Origin: an uncultured Chromatiaceae bacterium
Lineage (GTDB): Bacteria > Pseudomonadota > Gammaproteobacteria > Enterobacterales > Alteromonadaceae
Reading direction: 5' to 3'
Assembly (NCBI GenBank): GCA_937978655.1
Contig: CALJUX010000038.1
Location: forward strand, 121,481-185,480
DNA length: 64,000 nt
Shown here: piece after piece, positions 1 to 8,488 of the stretch
Layout of the letters: every line of letters starts with the position of its first letter
Numbering within the stretch: position 1 is the stretch's first letter
Notes under the pieces: model-generated
Told to the model about the DNA's origin: nothing
Databases searched by the model: none
The model's input: the letters and a program-made list of their open reading frames with translations, nothing else
Position numbers and translations under genes: made by a program

Positions 1-617
1 AAATTCCCCTGCTCTGTGCCTGGTTTGGTCAGGTCCATGATCATCGTATTGGTCTCGTTGGAGTGGAAGCGGCTCAGCTGACGATTGAGTGCATCCAGCG
101 CGGCAGGTTTCAGCGAGGTGCCATACAGCTCACAGCCATTTTGCCGGCACTGCACCCGCTCCACCTGCAACAACTGCAGCTCTGATTGCGTGACGAATAA
201 ATCCTGCAATTGCTGTTCTGTAGCCAGCGCCCAGTCAGTATCGACTTCCGACTGCTGAAAGGCCTGCATCTGTTGCTTCACCGCGTCTGGAAAGGCTGAC
301 AAATCTTGCTGTAGTCGCTTGGGATACTGCTGCTCCACAAAGGCCAGCCAATTTTCATCGACTGTCGATTGTTGCCAGGCTGGGTCAGATAAAGCCGGCG
401 TGTTTGTACTGGCCGGTTGCTGCGGCTCCACTGGTTCGGGTGCTGCTGTGGGTACTGATGTGTGTGTAGCCGTTGCAACAGTGGGAGCAGCGATAACAGC
501 AGACGCCGGAGCCGCAGCGGGCTGAACGGACAAAGCCGGTTGCTGCCACTGCGCCAGGCCAAAACCAATTGCCACTCCAGTCAATAAAACCGCACAGTAC
601 CGCAGCATTCCCTGCAT
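1..617 (-). CDS. Exported or membrane-anchored hypothetical protein, C-terminus beyond the window
   Basis: The frame stays open for 205 codons from the ATG at 617 to the left edge, so only the N-terminal part is visible; a second in-frame ATG lies at 608. Residues 8-21 are hydrophobic (anchor or signal peptide). A low-complexity Ala/Pro/Thr/Val-rich linker follows to about residue 80, then a Gln-rich soluble part with a C-X4-C pair near residue 160 (CRQNGC). The layout is that of a periplasmic domain on a flexible tether. I do not recognise the family. It is divergent from the ACE-like lipoprotein gene, with about 150 bp between the starts. The frame is convincing because it has no stop over 617 bases and the protein has coherent composition. 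Confidence 0.7.
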   Translation of the reverse strand, partial: MQGMLRYCAVLLTGVAIGFGLAQWQQPALSVQPAAAPASAVIAAPTVATATHTSVPTAAPEPVEPQQPASTNTPALSDPAWQQSTVDENWLAFVEQQYPKRLQQDLSAFPDAVKQQMQAFQQSEVDTDWALATEQQLQDLFVTQSELQLLQVERVQCRQNGCELYGTSLKPAALDALNRQLSRFHSNETNTMIMDLTKPGTEQGN

Positions 618-768
618 AAAAGCCTCTTCAGTTATTAAAAACCTCGACAGATCAATACCAAATTAACAAAGTCACCACAATGCCACACTGATCAGATTTG
701 CTTTCACCTGCATGCAAGCCAATACTGGCGAGGCTCAAGAGCCCCATAATAAAAACTCAGGAACCATT

Positions 769-2613
769 ATGAAAACATCTTTCCAACCTACGTTAATAGC
801 CGTGTTGGTCGCTGGCGCTTTGCTCGGTTGCCAGCCCGCCAGCAAACCGGCCGCCAATACACCGGCCGTGCCGGCACAAGCCGCAGCCCCAACTGCCGAA
901 GAAGCTAAAGCATTTGTCGCCAAGGCTTCAGAACAAACCCGCCAGCTGCTGCTCGAGGTCAACCGCGCCGACTGGATAGCCAATACTTATATCACTGAAG
1001 ATACTGAAGCGCTGTCAGCCGATTACAACAAAAAGCTGACCGAAGCTGTGGTCGCGCTCGCCAACGAAGCAGCGCGTTTTAATGACACTCAGGTTGACGC
1101 CGACACCCGCCGCCAGCTGGATAAACTGAAACTGGCGCTGACGTTAGCCGCACCAAAAGATCCGGCGAAAACTGAAGAGCTGGCCGGCATCGTCGCCAAA
1201 CTGAATGCCATGTATGGCAAAGGCAAATACACCAACGCCGCCGGCAAAGAAATGGCGCTCGGCGAAATGTCGGCGGTAATGGCCAGTTCGCGTAGTTATG
1301 ACGAACAACTCGAGATGTGGAAAGGCTGGCACGATACCGCCGCGCCAATGAAACCTTTGTATGTACGGCAGGTTGAACTGGCGAACGAAGGCGCGAAAGA
1401 GCTGGGTTACGCCGACACCGGCGCGATGTGGCGCTCCAAATATGATATGGATGCCGACGCCTTTGCTGCTGAACTGGACAAACAATGGGGCGCCGTGAAG
1501 CCGCTGTATCAGGCGCTGCATTGCCATGTCCGCGCCAAGCTCGGTGAAAAATACGGCACCGACAAAGTGCCACAGGACAAACCGATCCCGGCGCATTTAC
1601 TTGGCAATATGTGGGCGCAAAGCTGGGGCAATATTTATGATCTGGTGGCGCCACAGAACTCAGATCCGGGTTACGACGTGACGAAGTTACTGGCCGACAA
1701 AGGCTATGACGAACTGAAGATGGTCAAAGGCGCGGAAGGCTTCTTTACCTCATTAGGTTTTGCGCCGCTGCCGGAAACGTTCTGGAGCCGGTCACAATTC
1801 ACTAAACCCCGTGATCGCGACGTGATTTGCCATGCATCAGCCTGGGATTTAGACGCCAAAGACGATTTACGCATCAAAATGTGTATCGAAAAAACCGGCG
1901 AAGAATTTGCGGTCATCCACCACGAATTAGGGCACAACTTCTATCAGCGCGCCTACAAACATCAGCCGGTGTTTTATCAGGACAGCGCCAACGACGGTTT
2001 CCATGAAGCCATCGGCGACACCATTGCTTTGTCGGTCACGCCAAAATATCTGCAGCAAATTGGCCTGCTGGCACAAGTGCCGGACGAATCCAAAGACATT
2101 GGCCTCTTGATGAAAATGGCGCTGGATAAAGTGGCCTTTCTGCCCTTTGGTTTGCTGGTTGATCAATGGCGCTGGCAGGTATTTTCCGGTCAGGTGAAAC
2201 CAGAGCAATACAACGAGGCCTGGTGGAAATTACGCGAGAAATATCAGGGTGTGTCTGCCCCGGTAGCCCGCACTGAAGCCGACTTTGACGCCGGCGCCAA
2301 GTTCCACGTGCCGGCCAATACGCCTTATACCCGTTATTTCCTCGCGCATATTCTGCAGTTCCAGTTCCACAAAGCGTTGTGTGAAATTGCCAAAGACGCC
2401 GGCCCTATCCACCGCTGCTCCATTTATAACAGCAAAGAAGCCGGCACAGCACTGAACGCGATGCTGGAAATGGGCGCCAGCAAACCCTGGCAGGAGGCTT
2501 TAGCCACTTTAACCGGCAAACCGGAAATGGATGCTTCGGCCATTCAGGCGTACTTTGCGCCGCTGCAAAGTTACCTCGACGAGCAAAACAAAGGCCGGCA
2601 ATGTGGCTGGTAA
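769..2613 (+). CDS. M2 family peptidyl-dipeptidase (angiotensin-converting-enzyme-like) lipoprotein
   Basis: A zinc dipeptidyl-carboxypeptidase that should trim dipeptides from peptide C-termini in the periplasm. An upstream in-frame ATG exists at 712, but the ATG at 769 has AGGAA five bases before it and opens a lipoprotein signal peptide with lipobox LLGC, Cys at residue 21. The zinc motif HELGH is at residues 385-389 and the third ligand Glu lies in GFHEAIGD at residue 413. The 28-residue gap from the first His to that Glu is the same as in animal ACE (His383 to Glu411). The 614-residue length fits one ACE domain. It is a single gene ended by a strong hairpin terminator. Substrate is unknown; a role in peptide scavenging is inference. 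Confidence 0.93.
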   Translation: MKTSFQPTLIAVLVAGALLGCQPASKPAANTPAVPAQAAAPTAEEAKAFVAKASEQTRQLLLEVNRADWIANTYITEDTEALSADYNKKLTEAVVALANEAARFNDTQVDADTRRQLDKLKLALTLAAPKDPAKTEELAGIVAKLNAMYGKGKYTNAAGKEMALGEMSAVMASSRSYDEQLEMWKGWHDTAAPMKPLYVRQVELANEGAKELGYADTGAMWRSKYDMDADAFAAELDKQWGAVKPLYQALHCHVRAKLGEKYGTDKVPQDKPIPAHLLGNMWAQSWGNIYDLVAPQNSDPGYDVTKLLADKGYDELKMVKGAEGFFTSLGFAPLPETFWSRSQFTKPRDRDVICHASAWDLDAKDDLRIKMCIEKTGEEFAVIHHELGHNFYQRAYKHQPVFYQDSANDGFHEAIGDTIALSVTPKYLQQIGLLAQVPDESKDIGLLMKMALDKVAFLPFGLLVDQWRWQVFSGQVKPEQYNEAWWKLREKYQGVSAPVARTEADFDAGAKFHVPANTPYTRYFLAHILQFQFHKALCEIAKDAGPIHRCSIYNSKEAGTALNAMLEMGASKPWQEALATLTGKPEMDASAIQAYFAPLQSYLDEQNKGRQCGW

Positions 2614-2653
2614 GGTGATTGGTCATTTGAACTGAACCAGTTACCAAGACAAA

Positions 2654-2677
2654 GGGCAGCGCCGGCTGCCCTTTTTT
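2654..2677 (+). terminator. Intrinsic terminator of the M2 peptidase gene
   Basis: Seven-base-pair stem GGGCAGC/GCTGCCC with loop GCCG, followed directly by six T, 41 bases after the stop codon. Confidence 0.85.
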
Positions 2678-2739
2678 ATGTCCATGGATGGACGGTACAC
2701 GGAAAATGCAGGAGCAATTTTCCGTGATGTCCATGGATG
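2678..2739. repeat. 13-bp direct repeats flanking a 10-bp-stem hairpin
   Basis: ATGTCCATGGATG occurs at 2678-2690 and again at 2727-2739. Between them CACGGAAAAT (2698-2707) pairs perfectly with ATTTTCCGTG (2717-2726) around a 9-base loop. The unit lies in the 237-bp gap between the convergent M2 peptidase and VanZ genes and codes for nothing I can support. It looks like a small intergenic repeat element. Confidence 0.6.
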
Positions 2740-2850
2740 AACGCCATGAGCTCGGCGAATGGCCAGCGAAAATGCAGGCACGTGGTGCCCAGAACTTTTT
2801 GTTACAGGCTGAGGGCTATCGCGTCTGCGCCGCCGACAGCATACCAGTGC

Positions 2851-3258
2851 TCAGTCGCTTTGTTGTGCCGCTTTACGGCGGCGATAAGCGGCTCTGAACT
2901 GGTAAAAGGCTTTGGTCACCAGCGCCGCCAGTGTCACACCCAGTATGTCGGCCAGAATGTCGAGCAGTTCAAAACTGCGTGACGGGAACAGCAGCTGACT
3001 TCCCTCTTCCAGCAAGGCAAAACCCAAAGTCAGCACCACGCCCAGATATAACCGCAACGGCCCGATAACCAATTGGCGGGCCCGGGTAGCAAAAATCAGC
3101 AACAGCGCCAGCGCGCCAAACAGTATCAGGTGGCCGATTTTGTCACCATAAGGGACCGAAGCACCCAGCTGAATAAAATAATTCGGTTTCCCCAGATCGG
3201 CTTGCAGAATCACCCAGGCCAACAAGCCAAATAACATCAACGCAGGCATCCAACGCAT
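2851..3258 (-). CDS. VanZ-like small integral membrane protein
   Basis: A 135-residue membrane protein. The start is placed at the ATG at 3258, preceded by AGGGG at a five-base spacing; the longer frame back to 3387 has no matching site and gives an unlikely N-terminus. About four hydrophobic segments are visible: residues 4-20, 38-56, 66-86 and 101-118. The sequences GDKIGHLILFGALA and EEGSQLLFPSRSFELLD match the conserved K-x-x-H and E-x-x-Q-x-x-x-P-x-R patterns of the VanZ/YoaI type. VanZ gives low-level teicoplanin resistance in enterococci, but the proteobacterial relatives are uncharacterised, so no resistance role is claimed. It is monocistronic. Confidence 0.8.
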   Translation of the reverse strand: MRWMPALMLFGLLAWVILQADLGKPNYFIQLGASVPYGDKIGHLILFGALALLLIFATRARQLVIGPLRLYLGVVLTLGFALLEEGSQLLFPSRSFELLDILADILGVTLAALVTKAFYQFRAAYRRRKAAQQSD

Positions 3259-3390
3259 CTTATCCCCTGTTACCCCGCAACTGATGGCGGTGGTCACAAC
3301 CAGCAAGGCTGATTTTTTTGATTTACTTAAACTATTTTCCGGGTCGCTGCGACCAATGCTCAGATTCACTGCAACGAAAGGATACACATC

Positions 3391-3603
3391 ATGGCCCGAG
3401 GTTCTGTCAGTTCCGATTTAATCCAGTCTCCCGGCTGGCGTCAGGCCGGTCTGGTATTCCTGCAATTCACCTTGTTTATGCTGTTCGCAAACATGCTGTT
3501 GTTACTGCTGGAAAGCAAACTGGGTCTGTACAGTTATTTCGCGGCAACACCACTGCAACAGCTCAGCCAGCCTTTACAGTGGTTTTGTCAGGTGATGGCG
3601 TGA
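3391..3603 (+). CDS. Possible small single-span membrane protein
   Basis: A 70-codon frame starting at ATG 3391 with AAGGA eight bases upstream. Residues 19-40 form one strong transmembrane segment rich in Leu and Phe, with a short polar N-terminus and an amphipathic C-terminus. The last 41 bases overlap the 3' end of the convergent TraB/GumN gene. No family is recognised. Support is the binding site, the otherwise empty gap between VanZ and TraB genes, and a plausible protein; against it are its small size and the overlap. Confidence 0.4.
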   Translation: MARGSVSSDLIQSPGWRQAGLVFLQFTLFMLFANMLLLLLESKLGLYSYFAATPLQQLSQPLQWFCQVMA

Positions 3604-4462
3604 TCCGGAACACTTCGACCTGATAGCCGGCTTGTTGCAGCAGAGTCAGCAGGCCGTCGGAACCCGCTAAATGGCCTAAACCGACTAACACCAGTTCTTG
3701 CTCCTTATTCCCGAACAGCGCCTGAATTTGCGGTAACCAGGCTTGGTTACGTGCAACAAACATTTGCTGATAAGTCTGAAGATCGGCTGCTTTGACCGGT
3801 GCTAATACCAGTTGCTCAACCTGAGTCAGATCGCCTTCGCGCCAGGCGCGCAGGGTTTTAGCCATCAAATCCGCACTTTGCTCAACGTCACTGAGGGCAT
3901 GCTGCAAAAATAAATCTTCCCGGCCTGTGCCTAAATCCCCTAACAATTGCAGCTGAAACTCTACAGCTTCGAGATATTTCAGTGTTTTTTTCTGTTGTAC
4001 AGCCTGTGTCAGGAAATGTTGATCAACGCCTGGTGCACTAAAGCCTTGTTGTTGCAGCTCGAGTAAAGTTAACTGGGTCACCAGCATGCCAGGTTTAAAC
4101 TGTTCAATCTGTGGCAGTGTCAGCCGGTGTTTTTGTAACAACGTCTGCAACTGCTGGCGGGTGGTTGTCGTCAGTTTATCGCTGAGCAGAGTCCCGGCCG
4201 GATACAACAAATATTGCTGGATCAGACTGGCATTGCCGGCGTCCTGCATTTTGCTGAGGTCGGTTTCCAGTACCAGCACATCCGCTTGTTGGTACACAGC
4301 GTCAAATTCAGCCGGTAACGGATACTGCGCTGGCGGCAATACATGCACGGTACCGCCAATCCATAGCTGATCCGCGCCTTTACTAACGCGCCAGACCGAA
4401 CTGTCGGCGTGGACCAGAAGGCTGCAAAACAACAGAACGCCAGTTAAAAACAGTTTGCACAT
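3563..4462 (-). CDS. TraB/GumN family periplasmic protein
   Basis: A 299-residue exported protein. Start ATG 4462 follows CAGGAG at seven bases. A signal peptide ends near residue 19 (VHA-DS). The mature protein begins with the family pattern VWRVSKG...LWIGGTVHVLP, and near the C-terminus carries LVLVGLGHLAGSDGLL, the second conserved TraB/GumN block (GxxH on both ends). These proteins resemble TIKI-type metalloproteases, but function in bacteria is mostly unproven. It lies just downstream of the glmU terminator, so it should have its own promoter. Confidence 0.88.
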   Translation of the reverse strand: MCKLFLTGVLLFCSLLVHADSSVWRVSKGADQLWIGGTVHVLPPAQYPLPAEFDAVYQQADVLVLETDLSKMQDAGNASLIQQYLLYPAGTLLSDKLTTTTRQQLQTLLQKHRLTLPQIEQFKPGMLVTQLTLLELQQQGFSAPGVDQHFLTQAVQQKKTLKYLEAVEFQLQLLGDLGTGREDLFLQHALSDVEQSADLMAKTLRAWREGDLTQVEQLVLAPVKAADLQTYQQMFVARNQAWLPQIQALFGNKEQELVLVGLGHLAGSDGLLTLLQQAGYQVEVFRITPSPDKTTVKAG

Positions 4463-4491
4463 CCGACAACTCCTGTACCGATGCGATTAAC

Positions 4492-4514
4492 AAAAAGGCC
4501 AGTTTAACTGGCCT
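4492..4514 (-). terminator. Intrinsic terminator of glmU
   Basis: Read on the minus strand, AGGCCAGTT pairs with AACTGGCCT with a one-base centre and runs into a T tract (AAAAA at 4492-4496 on the plus strand), eight bases after the glmU stop. Confidence 0.85.
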
Positions 4515-4522
4515 GACAACGA

Positions 4523-5887
4523 TTATTTTTTGATTTTCTGCGGCCGTTGCCAGCCACTGATATGGCGCTGCTTGGTCCGCGCCACCACTAACTCGTCAGC
4601 GGCCACACTGTGCGTCACCACAGAGCCGGCACCAACGGTGCTGTTCTGGCCTAACGTCAGCGGCGCCACCAAGGAGCTGTTGGAACCAACAAAAACGCCA
4701 TCTTCAATGGTGGTCTGGAACTTGTTCGCGCCGTCATAGTTACAGGTGATAGTGCCAGCACCGACATTCACTTTGCTGCCGATCACGGCATCGCCTAAAT
4801 AAGTCAGGTGGTTGGCTTTGGAACCTTTGCCCAGCTGAGTTTTTTTCAGCTCCACAAAGTTACCGACATGGCTGTCGTCCGCCAGCACGGAGTCGGGCCG
4901 GATGCGGGCAAAAGGCCCGACCGAACAGTCAGCACCAATAGTGGATGCTTCGACCATGCTATTGGCTTTGATTTCGGTATTGTCGCCGACAGTGCAATCC
5001 TTCAGGATACAGTTGGCACCAATCACTACGCCATTGCCGAGCACCACTTTGCCTTCAAAAATGACGTTGATATCGATCATCACGTCCGAACCAACAGTCA
5101 CTTCGCCACGCACATCAATCCGTGCCGGGTCACGTAAGTTGGCGCCGTTCAGCATCAGTTCTTCCGCTTTACGTGCCTGATAAGCGCGTTCCAGCTGGGC
5201 CAGCTGCACACGGTTGTTCGCACCTTCGGTTTCGATTGGATTAGCCGGATGCGCGGTGGCAATATCGACGCCGTCGGCATGCGCCATCGCAATAATATCG
5301 GTTAAATAAAATTCGCCCTGGGCGTTATTGTTTTGCAGTTTACCCAGCCAGTGTTTCAGCTGTTTGCCCGGCACCGCCATGATGCCACTGTTCACTTCAG
5401 TGATTTTCAGCTGCTCGGCATTGGCATCTTTTTGCTCGACAATCCCTACCACTTTGCCGTTTTGCCGCACCATCCGGCCATAACCGGTAGGGTTTTGCAG
5501 ATGGACCGTCAGCACCGCCAGGCCATTTTCGCTGCGTGCTGCCAGCAGCTGCTGCAGCGTTTCTAAGCGGGTCAGTGGCACATCGCCGTATAACACCAGT
5601 ACCACGTCGTCATCAGCGACCTGTGGCAGCGCTTGTTGCACCGCGTGGCCGGTACCCAGTTGCTCGGCTTGCAGCACCCAGTTCAGAGGCTGTTCGCCTA
5701 AACCGGTTTTCAGCTGCTCAGCACCATAGCCATAGACCAGGTTAATTTGCGCCGCATGAAGCTGACGCGCGGTATCAATCACGTGCTGCACCATCGGCCG
5801 CTCGGCGACCTTGTGCAACACTTTTGGTAAAGCTGATTTCATCCGGGTGCCTTTGCCGGCTGCCAGGATCACGACGTTTAATGCCAT
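4523..5887 (-). CDS. glmU: GlmU, bifunctional UDP-GlcNAc pyrophosphorylase / GlcN-1-P acetyltransferase
   Basis: Makes UDP-N-acetylglucosamine, precursor of peptidoglycan and lipopolysaccharide, by two last steps in one cytoplasmic enzyme. The ATG at 5887 gives 454 residues, close to the E. coli 456, with AAGGA eight bases upstream; the ATG at 5920 would add an unconserved tail. The N-terminal nucleotidyltransferase has LAAGKGTRM near residues 8-16. From about residue 250 the left-handed beta-helix of hexapeptide repeats begins, with the acetyltransferase region around NYDGANKFQT near residue 385. In E. coli glmU follows atpC; here one unknown gene lies between them. Confidence 0.97.
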   Translation of the reverse strand: MALNVVILAAGKGTRMKSALPKVLHKVAERPMVQHVIDTARQLHAAQINLVYGYGAEQLKTGLGEQPLNWVLQAEQLGTGHAVQQALPQVADDDVVLVLYGDVPLTRLETLQQLLAARSENGLAVLTVHLQNPTGYGRMVRQNGKVVGIVEQKDANAEQLKITEVNSGIMAVPGKQLKHWLGKLQNNNAQGEFYLTDIIAMAHADGVDIATAHPANPIETEGANNRVQLAQLERAYQARKAEELMLNGANLRDPARIDVRGEVTVGSDVMIDINVIFEGKVVLGNGVVIGANCILKDCTVGDNTEIKANSMVEASTIGADCSVGPFARIRPDSVLADDSHVGNFVELKKTQLGKGSKANHLTYLGDAVIGSKVNVGAGTITCNYDGANKFQTTIEDGVFVGSNSSLVAPLTLGQNSTVGAGSVVTHSVAADELVVARTKQRHISGWQRPQKIKK

Positions 5888-5975
5888 CTGAGCCAATCCT
5901 TTTAATAATGATGCGGCCATTCTAACCGAACAGCTCTGAAATTACAGGGCCGGCCGGCAATAGCAGCGCGCTGAA

Positions 5976-6485
5976 TTATCCGCGCCAGGCGGCGACAAAT
6001 GCTTCGCCATACAAGGATTTGTAGTGCACCGTGATTTTCAGCGTTTTTAACAGCAAATCAAATTGTGCCGGCGTTAAAGTACAGGTTTCGTCTACGGCCC
6101 GGATCACCATTTGCTGGTCGCCGACCTTATAAAAGCGGGCGACGTTGCCGGCACCAAAACACTTTTTCGACGTATCAATACCCAACGCCGGCCAGATGCC
6201 GTGTGCGGTCTGTGGCTTTTGATCTCCAACCTCAAAGTTCACATCAGTCACTTCAGCCGGCCCCAGACCATTGTTGTTTACCAGCAATACAAAAGCGGTC
6301 CGGCCTTCGGCGGCCGGGTCCATATTGGCTTCAAATTCAAGGTAAGGCCGCAGCGACAATTTATTATGTTGCTGAAATGAATAGCCCTGCCATATCGATG
6401 TGATCAGTGCGCACAAGGCCATCACCACTGTGCTGATTGCCGTCCATTTTTCCCAATGAATAGTTTTGTTGTTTTGCTGGTCCAT
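5976..6485 (-). CDS. Hypothetical protein with one N-terminal membrane segment
   Basis: A 169-residue protein not recognised. After a charged 14-residue N-terminus, residues 15-32 are hydrophobic, giving one span with the rest probably outside the membrane. The C-terminal part is likely beta-rich, with the pattern FVLLVNNNGLGPAEV, as in immunoglobulin-like or surface-exposed domains, and two cysteines (in KKCFGAG and ETCTL) that could pair. It sits between glmU and the atp terminator on the same strand. The ribosome site is weak. Its position splits the usual atpC-glmU neighbourhood. Confidence 0.65.
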   Translation of the reverse strand: MDQQNNKTIHWEKWTAISTVVMALCALITSIWQGYSFQQHNKLSLRPYLEFEANMDPAAEGRTAFVLLVNNNGLGPAEVTDVNFEVGDQKPQTAHGIWPALGIDTSKKCFGAGNVARFYKVGDQQMVIRAVDETCTLTPAQFDLLLKTLKITVHYKSLYGEAFVAAWRG

Positions 6486-6579
6486 TTGAGGGCTCTTTTT
6501 GTTTGGTGCGAGAAACAGCAGCTGTGTTTCATGTCACTGTCTTAGTTTGTGAAACCTCAGATTAACATAGATAAATGGC

Positions 6580-6606
6580 AAAAAAAAAAGCCACCCGCAG
6601 GTGGCT
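6580..6606 (-). terminator. Intrinsic terminator of the atp operon
   Basis: On the minus strand AGCCACC pairs with GGTGGCT around a four-base loop and continues into ten T, 18 bases after the atpC stop. Confidence 0.92.
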
Positions 6607-6624
6607 TTTTCGGCAAGAAACAAC

Positions 6625-7041
6625 TTACTTTTTGCGCAGTTTCTGGATCAGACGCAACTGGGCAATCGCTTCGGCCAGCTGGGCCGCCGCTTCTGCATAG
6701 TTGAAGTCGGCGCCTGCGTGTTGCATCGCTTCCTGGGCTTTTTTCTGAGCCGCCAATGCTGCCTGCTCGTCCAGGTCTTCCGCACGGATCGCCACATCGG
6801 CCAGCACTGTCACTGTGTGTGGTTGTACTTCAAGTACGCCACCAGCCACATAAATCAGATGCTCTTCACCGAACTGTTTTACGATCCGCACCATGCCTGG
6901 CTTGATGCCAGTCAGCAGTGGAATGTGGCCAGGTAAAATACCCAGCTCACCTTCGCTACCAGTAACCTGAATGGACTCAACAAGGCCGGAGAAGATACGC
7001 TCTTCAGCACTTACCACGTCCAACTGTACTGTCATCGCCAT
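6625..7041 (-). CDS. atpC: ATP synthase F1 epsilon subunit
   Basis: The rotor-stalk subunit that links gamma to the c-ring and can inhibit ATP hydrolysis. Length is 138 residues. The start ATG 7041 has AGGAG at six bases; a second ATG lies two codons on. The N-terminal beta-sandwich contains SGLVESIQVTGSEGELGILPGH, given here as the family pattern SEGELGILPGH near residues 29-39. The C-terminal helical hairpin has Ala-rich AQLAEAIAQL. It is the last gene of the operon. Confidence 0.97.
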   Translation of the reverse strand: MAMTVQLDVVSAEERIFSGLVESIQVTGSEGELGILPGHIPLLTGIKPGMVRIVKQFGEEHLIYVAGGVLEVQPHTVTVLADVAIRAEDLDEQAALAAQKKAQEAMQHAGADFNYAEAAAQLAEAIAQLRLIQKLRKK

Positions 7042-7064
7042 TTCGCTCTCCTAAAGCTGTAAAA

Positions 7065-8450
7065 TTACAGCTTCTTCGCTTTTTCGATCGCTTCGTCGAT
7101 AGAACCAACCATGTAGAAGGCTTGTTCTGGCATGTGATCGAATTCACCTTCCAGGATGCCTTTAAAGCCACGGATAGTGTCTTTCAGCGAAACGTATTTA
7201 CCTGGAGAGCCAGTGAATACTTCAGCAACGAAGAATGGCTGTGACAGGAAACGCTGGATCTTACGGGCGCGGAATACTGTCGTGCGGTCTGCATCTGACA
7301 GTTCGTCCATACCGAGGATCGCGATGATGTCTTTCAGCTCTTTGTAGCGCTGCAGCACTGACTGCACGCCACGGGCCACTTCATAGTGTTCTTTACCGAT
7401 CACCAGTGGGTCCAGCTGACGTGAAGTTGAGTCCAGTGGATCGATCGCCGGGTAAATACCCAGAGACGCGATGTTACGGCTCAGTACCACTGTTGCATCT
7501 AAGTGCGAGAACGTAGTGGCTGGTGACGGGTCAGTTAAGTCGTCCGCAGGTACGTAAACGGCCTGGATTGAAGTGATAGAACCAGTTTTGGTTGAAGTGA
7601 TACGTTCCTGCAGAACGCCCATCTCTTCCGCCAGAGTTGGCTGATAACCTACCGCTGAAGGCATACGGCCTAACAGTGCAGATACTTCAGTACCAGCCAG
7701 GGTGTAACGGTAGATGTTGTCAACGAAGAACAGCACGTCACGACCTTCGTCACGGAACTTCTCAGCCATTGTCAGACCGGTCAGTGCCACGCGCAGACGG
7801 TTTCCTGGCGGCTCGTTCATCTGGCCGTAAACCAGTGATACTTTGTCCAGAACGTTTGAGTCGTTCATTTCGTGGTAGAAGTCGTTACCTTCACGGGTCC
7901 GCTCACCCACACCGGCGAATACTGAGTAGCCGCTGTGCTCGATTGCGATGTTCCGGATCAGTTCCATCATGTTTACGGTTTTACCTACACCGGCACCACC
8001 GAACAGACCTACTTTACCGCCTTTAGCGAACGGGCAGACTAAGTCGATAACCTTGATACCGGTTTCTAACAGCGCGTTAGAAGCAGCCTGGTCTTCGTAG
8101 CTTGGTGCTGCACGGTGAATTGGCATACGCTCTTCTTCACCGATTGGGCCGGCTTCGTCGATTGGCTCGCCCAGTACGTTCATGATACGGCCCAGTGTGG
8201 CTTTACCCACAGGCACGTGAATAGCTTTGCCAGTGTTGGCAACTTCAGCACCACGACGCAGACCGTCAGTGGAGCCTAACGCGATGGCACGAACAGTACC
8301 GCCACCCAGCTGTTGTTGTACTTCAAGTACCAGACCAGCCAGATCGCCGCTTGTTACGTTTAACGCGTCATAGATACCAGGTACCGCATCTTGTGGAAAA
8401 TCGATATCCACAACGGCGCCAATGATTTGGACTACCTTACCTTGACTCAT
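7065..8450 (-). CDS. atpD: ATP synthase F1 beta subunit (catalytic)
   Basis: The catalytic subunit of F1, synthesising ATP at three alpha-beta interfaces. It has 461 residues, as expected. The P-loop GGAGVGKT is at residues 151-158 and the GERTREGND segment that holds the catalytic Glu follows near residue 184. The signature PSAVGYQPTLAEEMG and the DELSD segment (the DELSEED lever of E. coli, here DELSDAD) are present. The gene is 23 bases upstream of atpC. Confidence 0.99.
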   Translation of the reverse strand: MSQGKVVQIIGAVVDIDFPQDAVPGIYDALNVTSGDLAGLVLEVQQQLGGGTVRAIALGSTDGLRRGAEVANTGKAIHVPVGKATLGRIMNVLGEPIDEAGPIGEEERMPIHRAAPSYEDQAASNALLETGIKVIDLVCPFAKGGKVGLFGGAGVGKTVNMMELIRNIAIEHSGYSVFAGVGERTREGNDFYHEMNDSNVLDKVSLVYGQMNEPPGNRLRVALTGLTMAEKFRDEGRDVLFFVDNIYRYTLAGTEVSALLGRMPSAVGYQPTLAEEMGVLQERITSTKTGSITSIQAVYVPADDLTDPSPATTFSHLDATVVLSRNIASLGIYPAIDPLDSTSRQLDPLVIGKEHYEVARGVQSVLQRYKELKDIIAILGMDELSDADRTTVFRARKIQRFLSQPFFVAEVFTGSPGKYVSLKDTIRGFKGILEGEFDHMPEQAFYMVGSIDEAIEKAKKL

Positions 8451-8488
8451 GTTAATTCCTCTAATTTCTCAAACCTGTTAACCAAGCA

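Noticed and set aside
1079..1654. Long minus-strand open frame opposite the M2 peptidase
   Set aside because: It mirrors the real gene, is Arg/Cys/His-rich, and has no family features or ribosome site.
7637..8026. Plus-strand open frame opposite atpD
   Set aside because: Antisense to a highly conserved gene; Arg/Ser-rich shadow composition.
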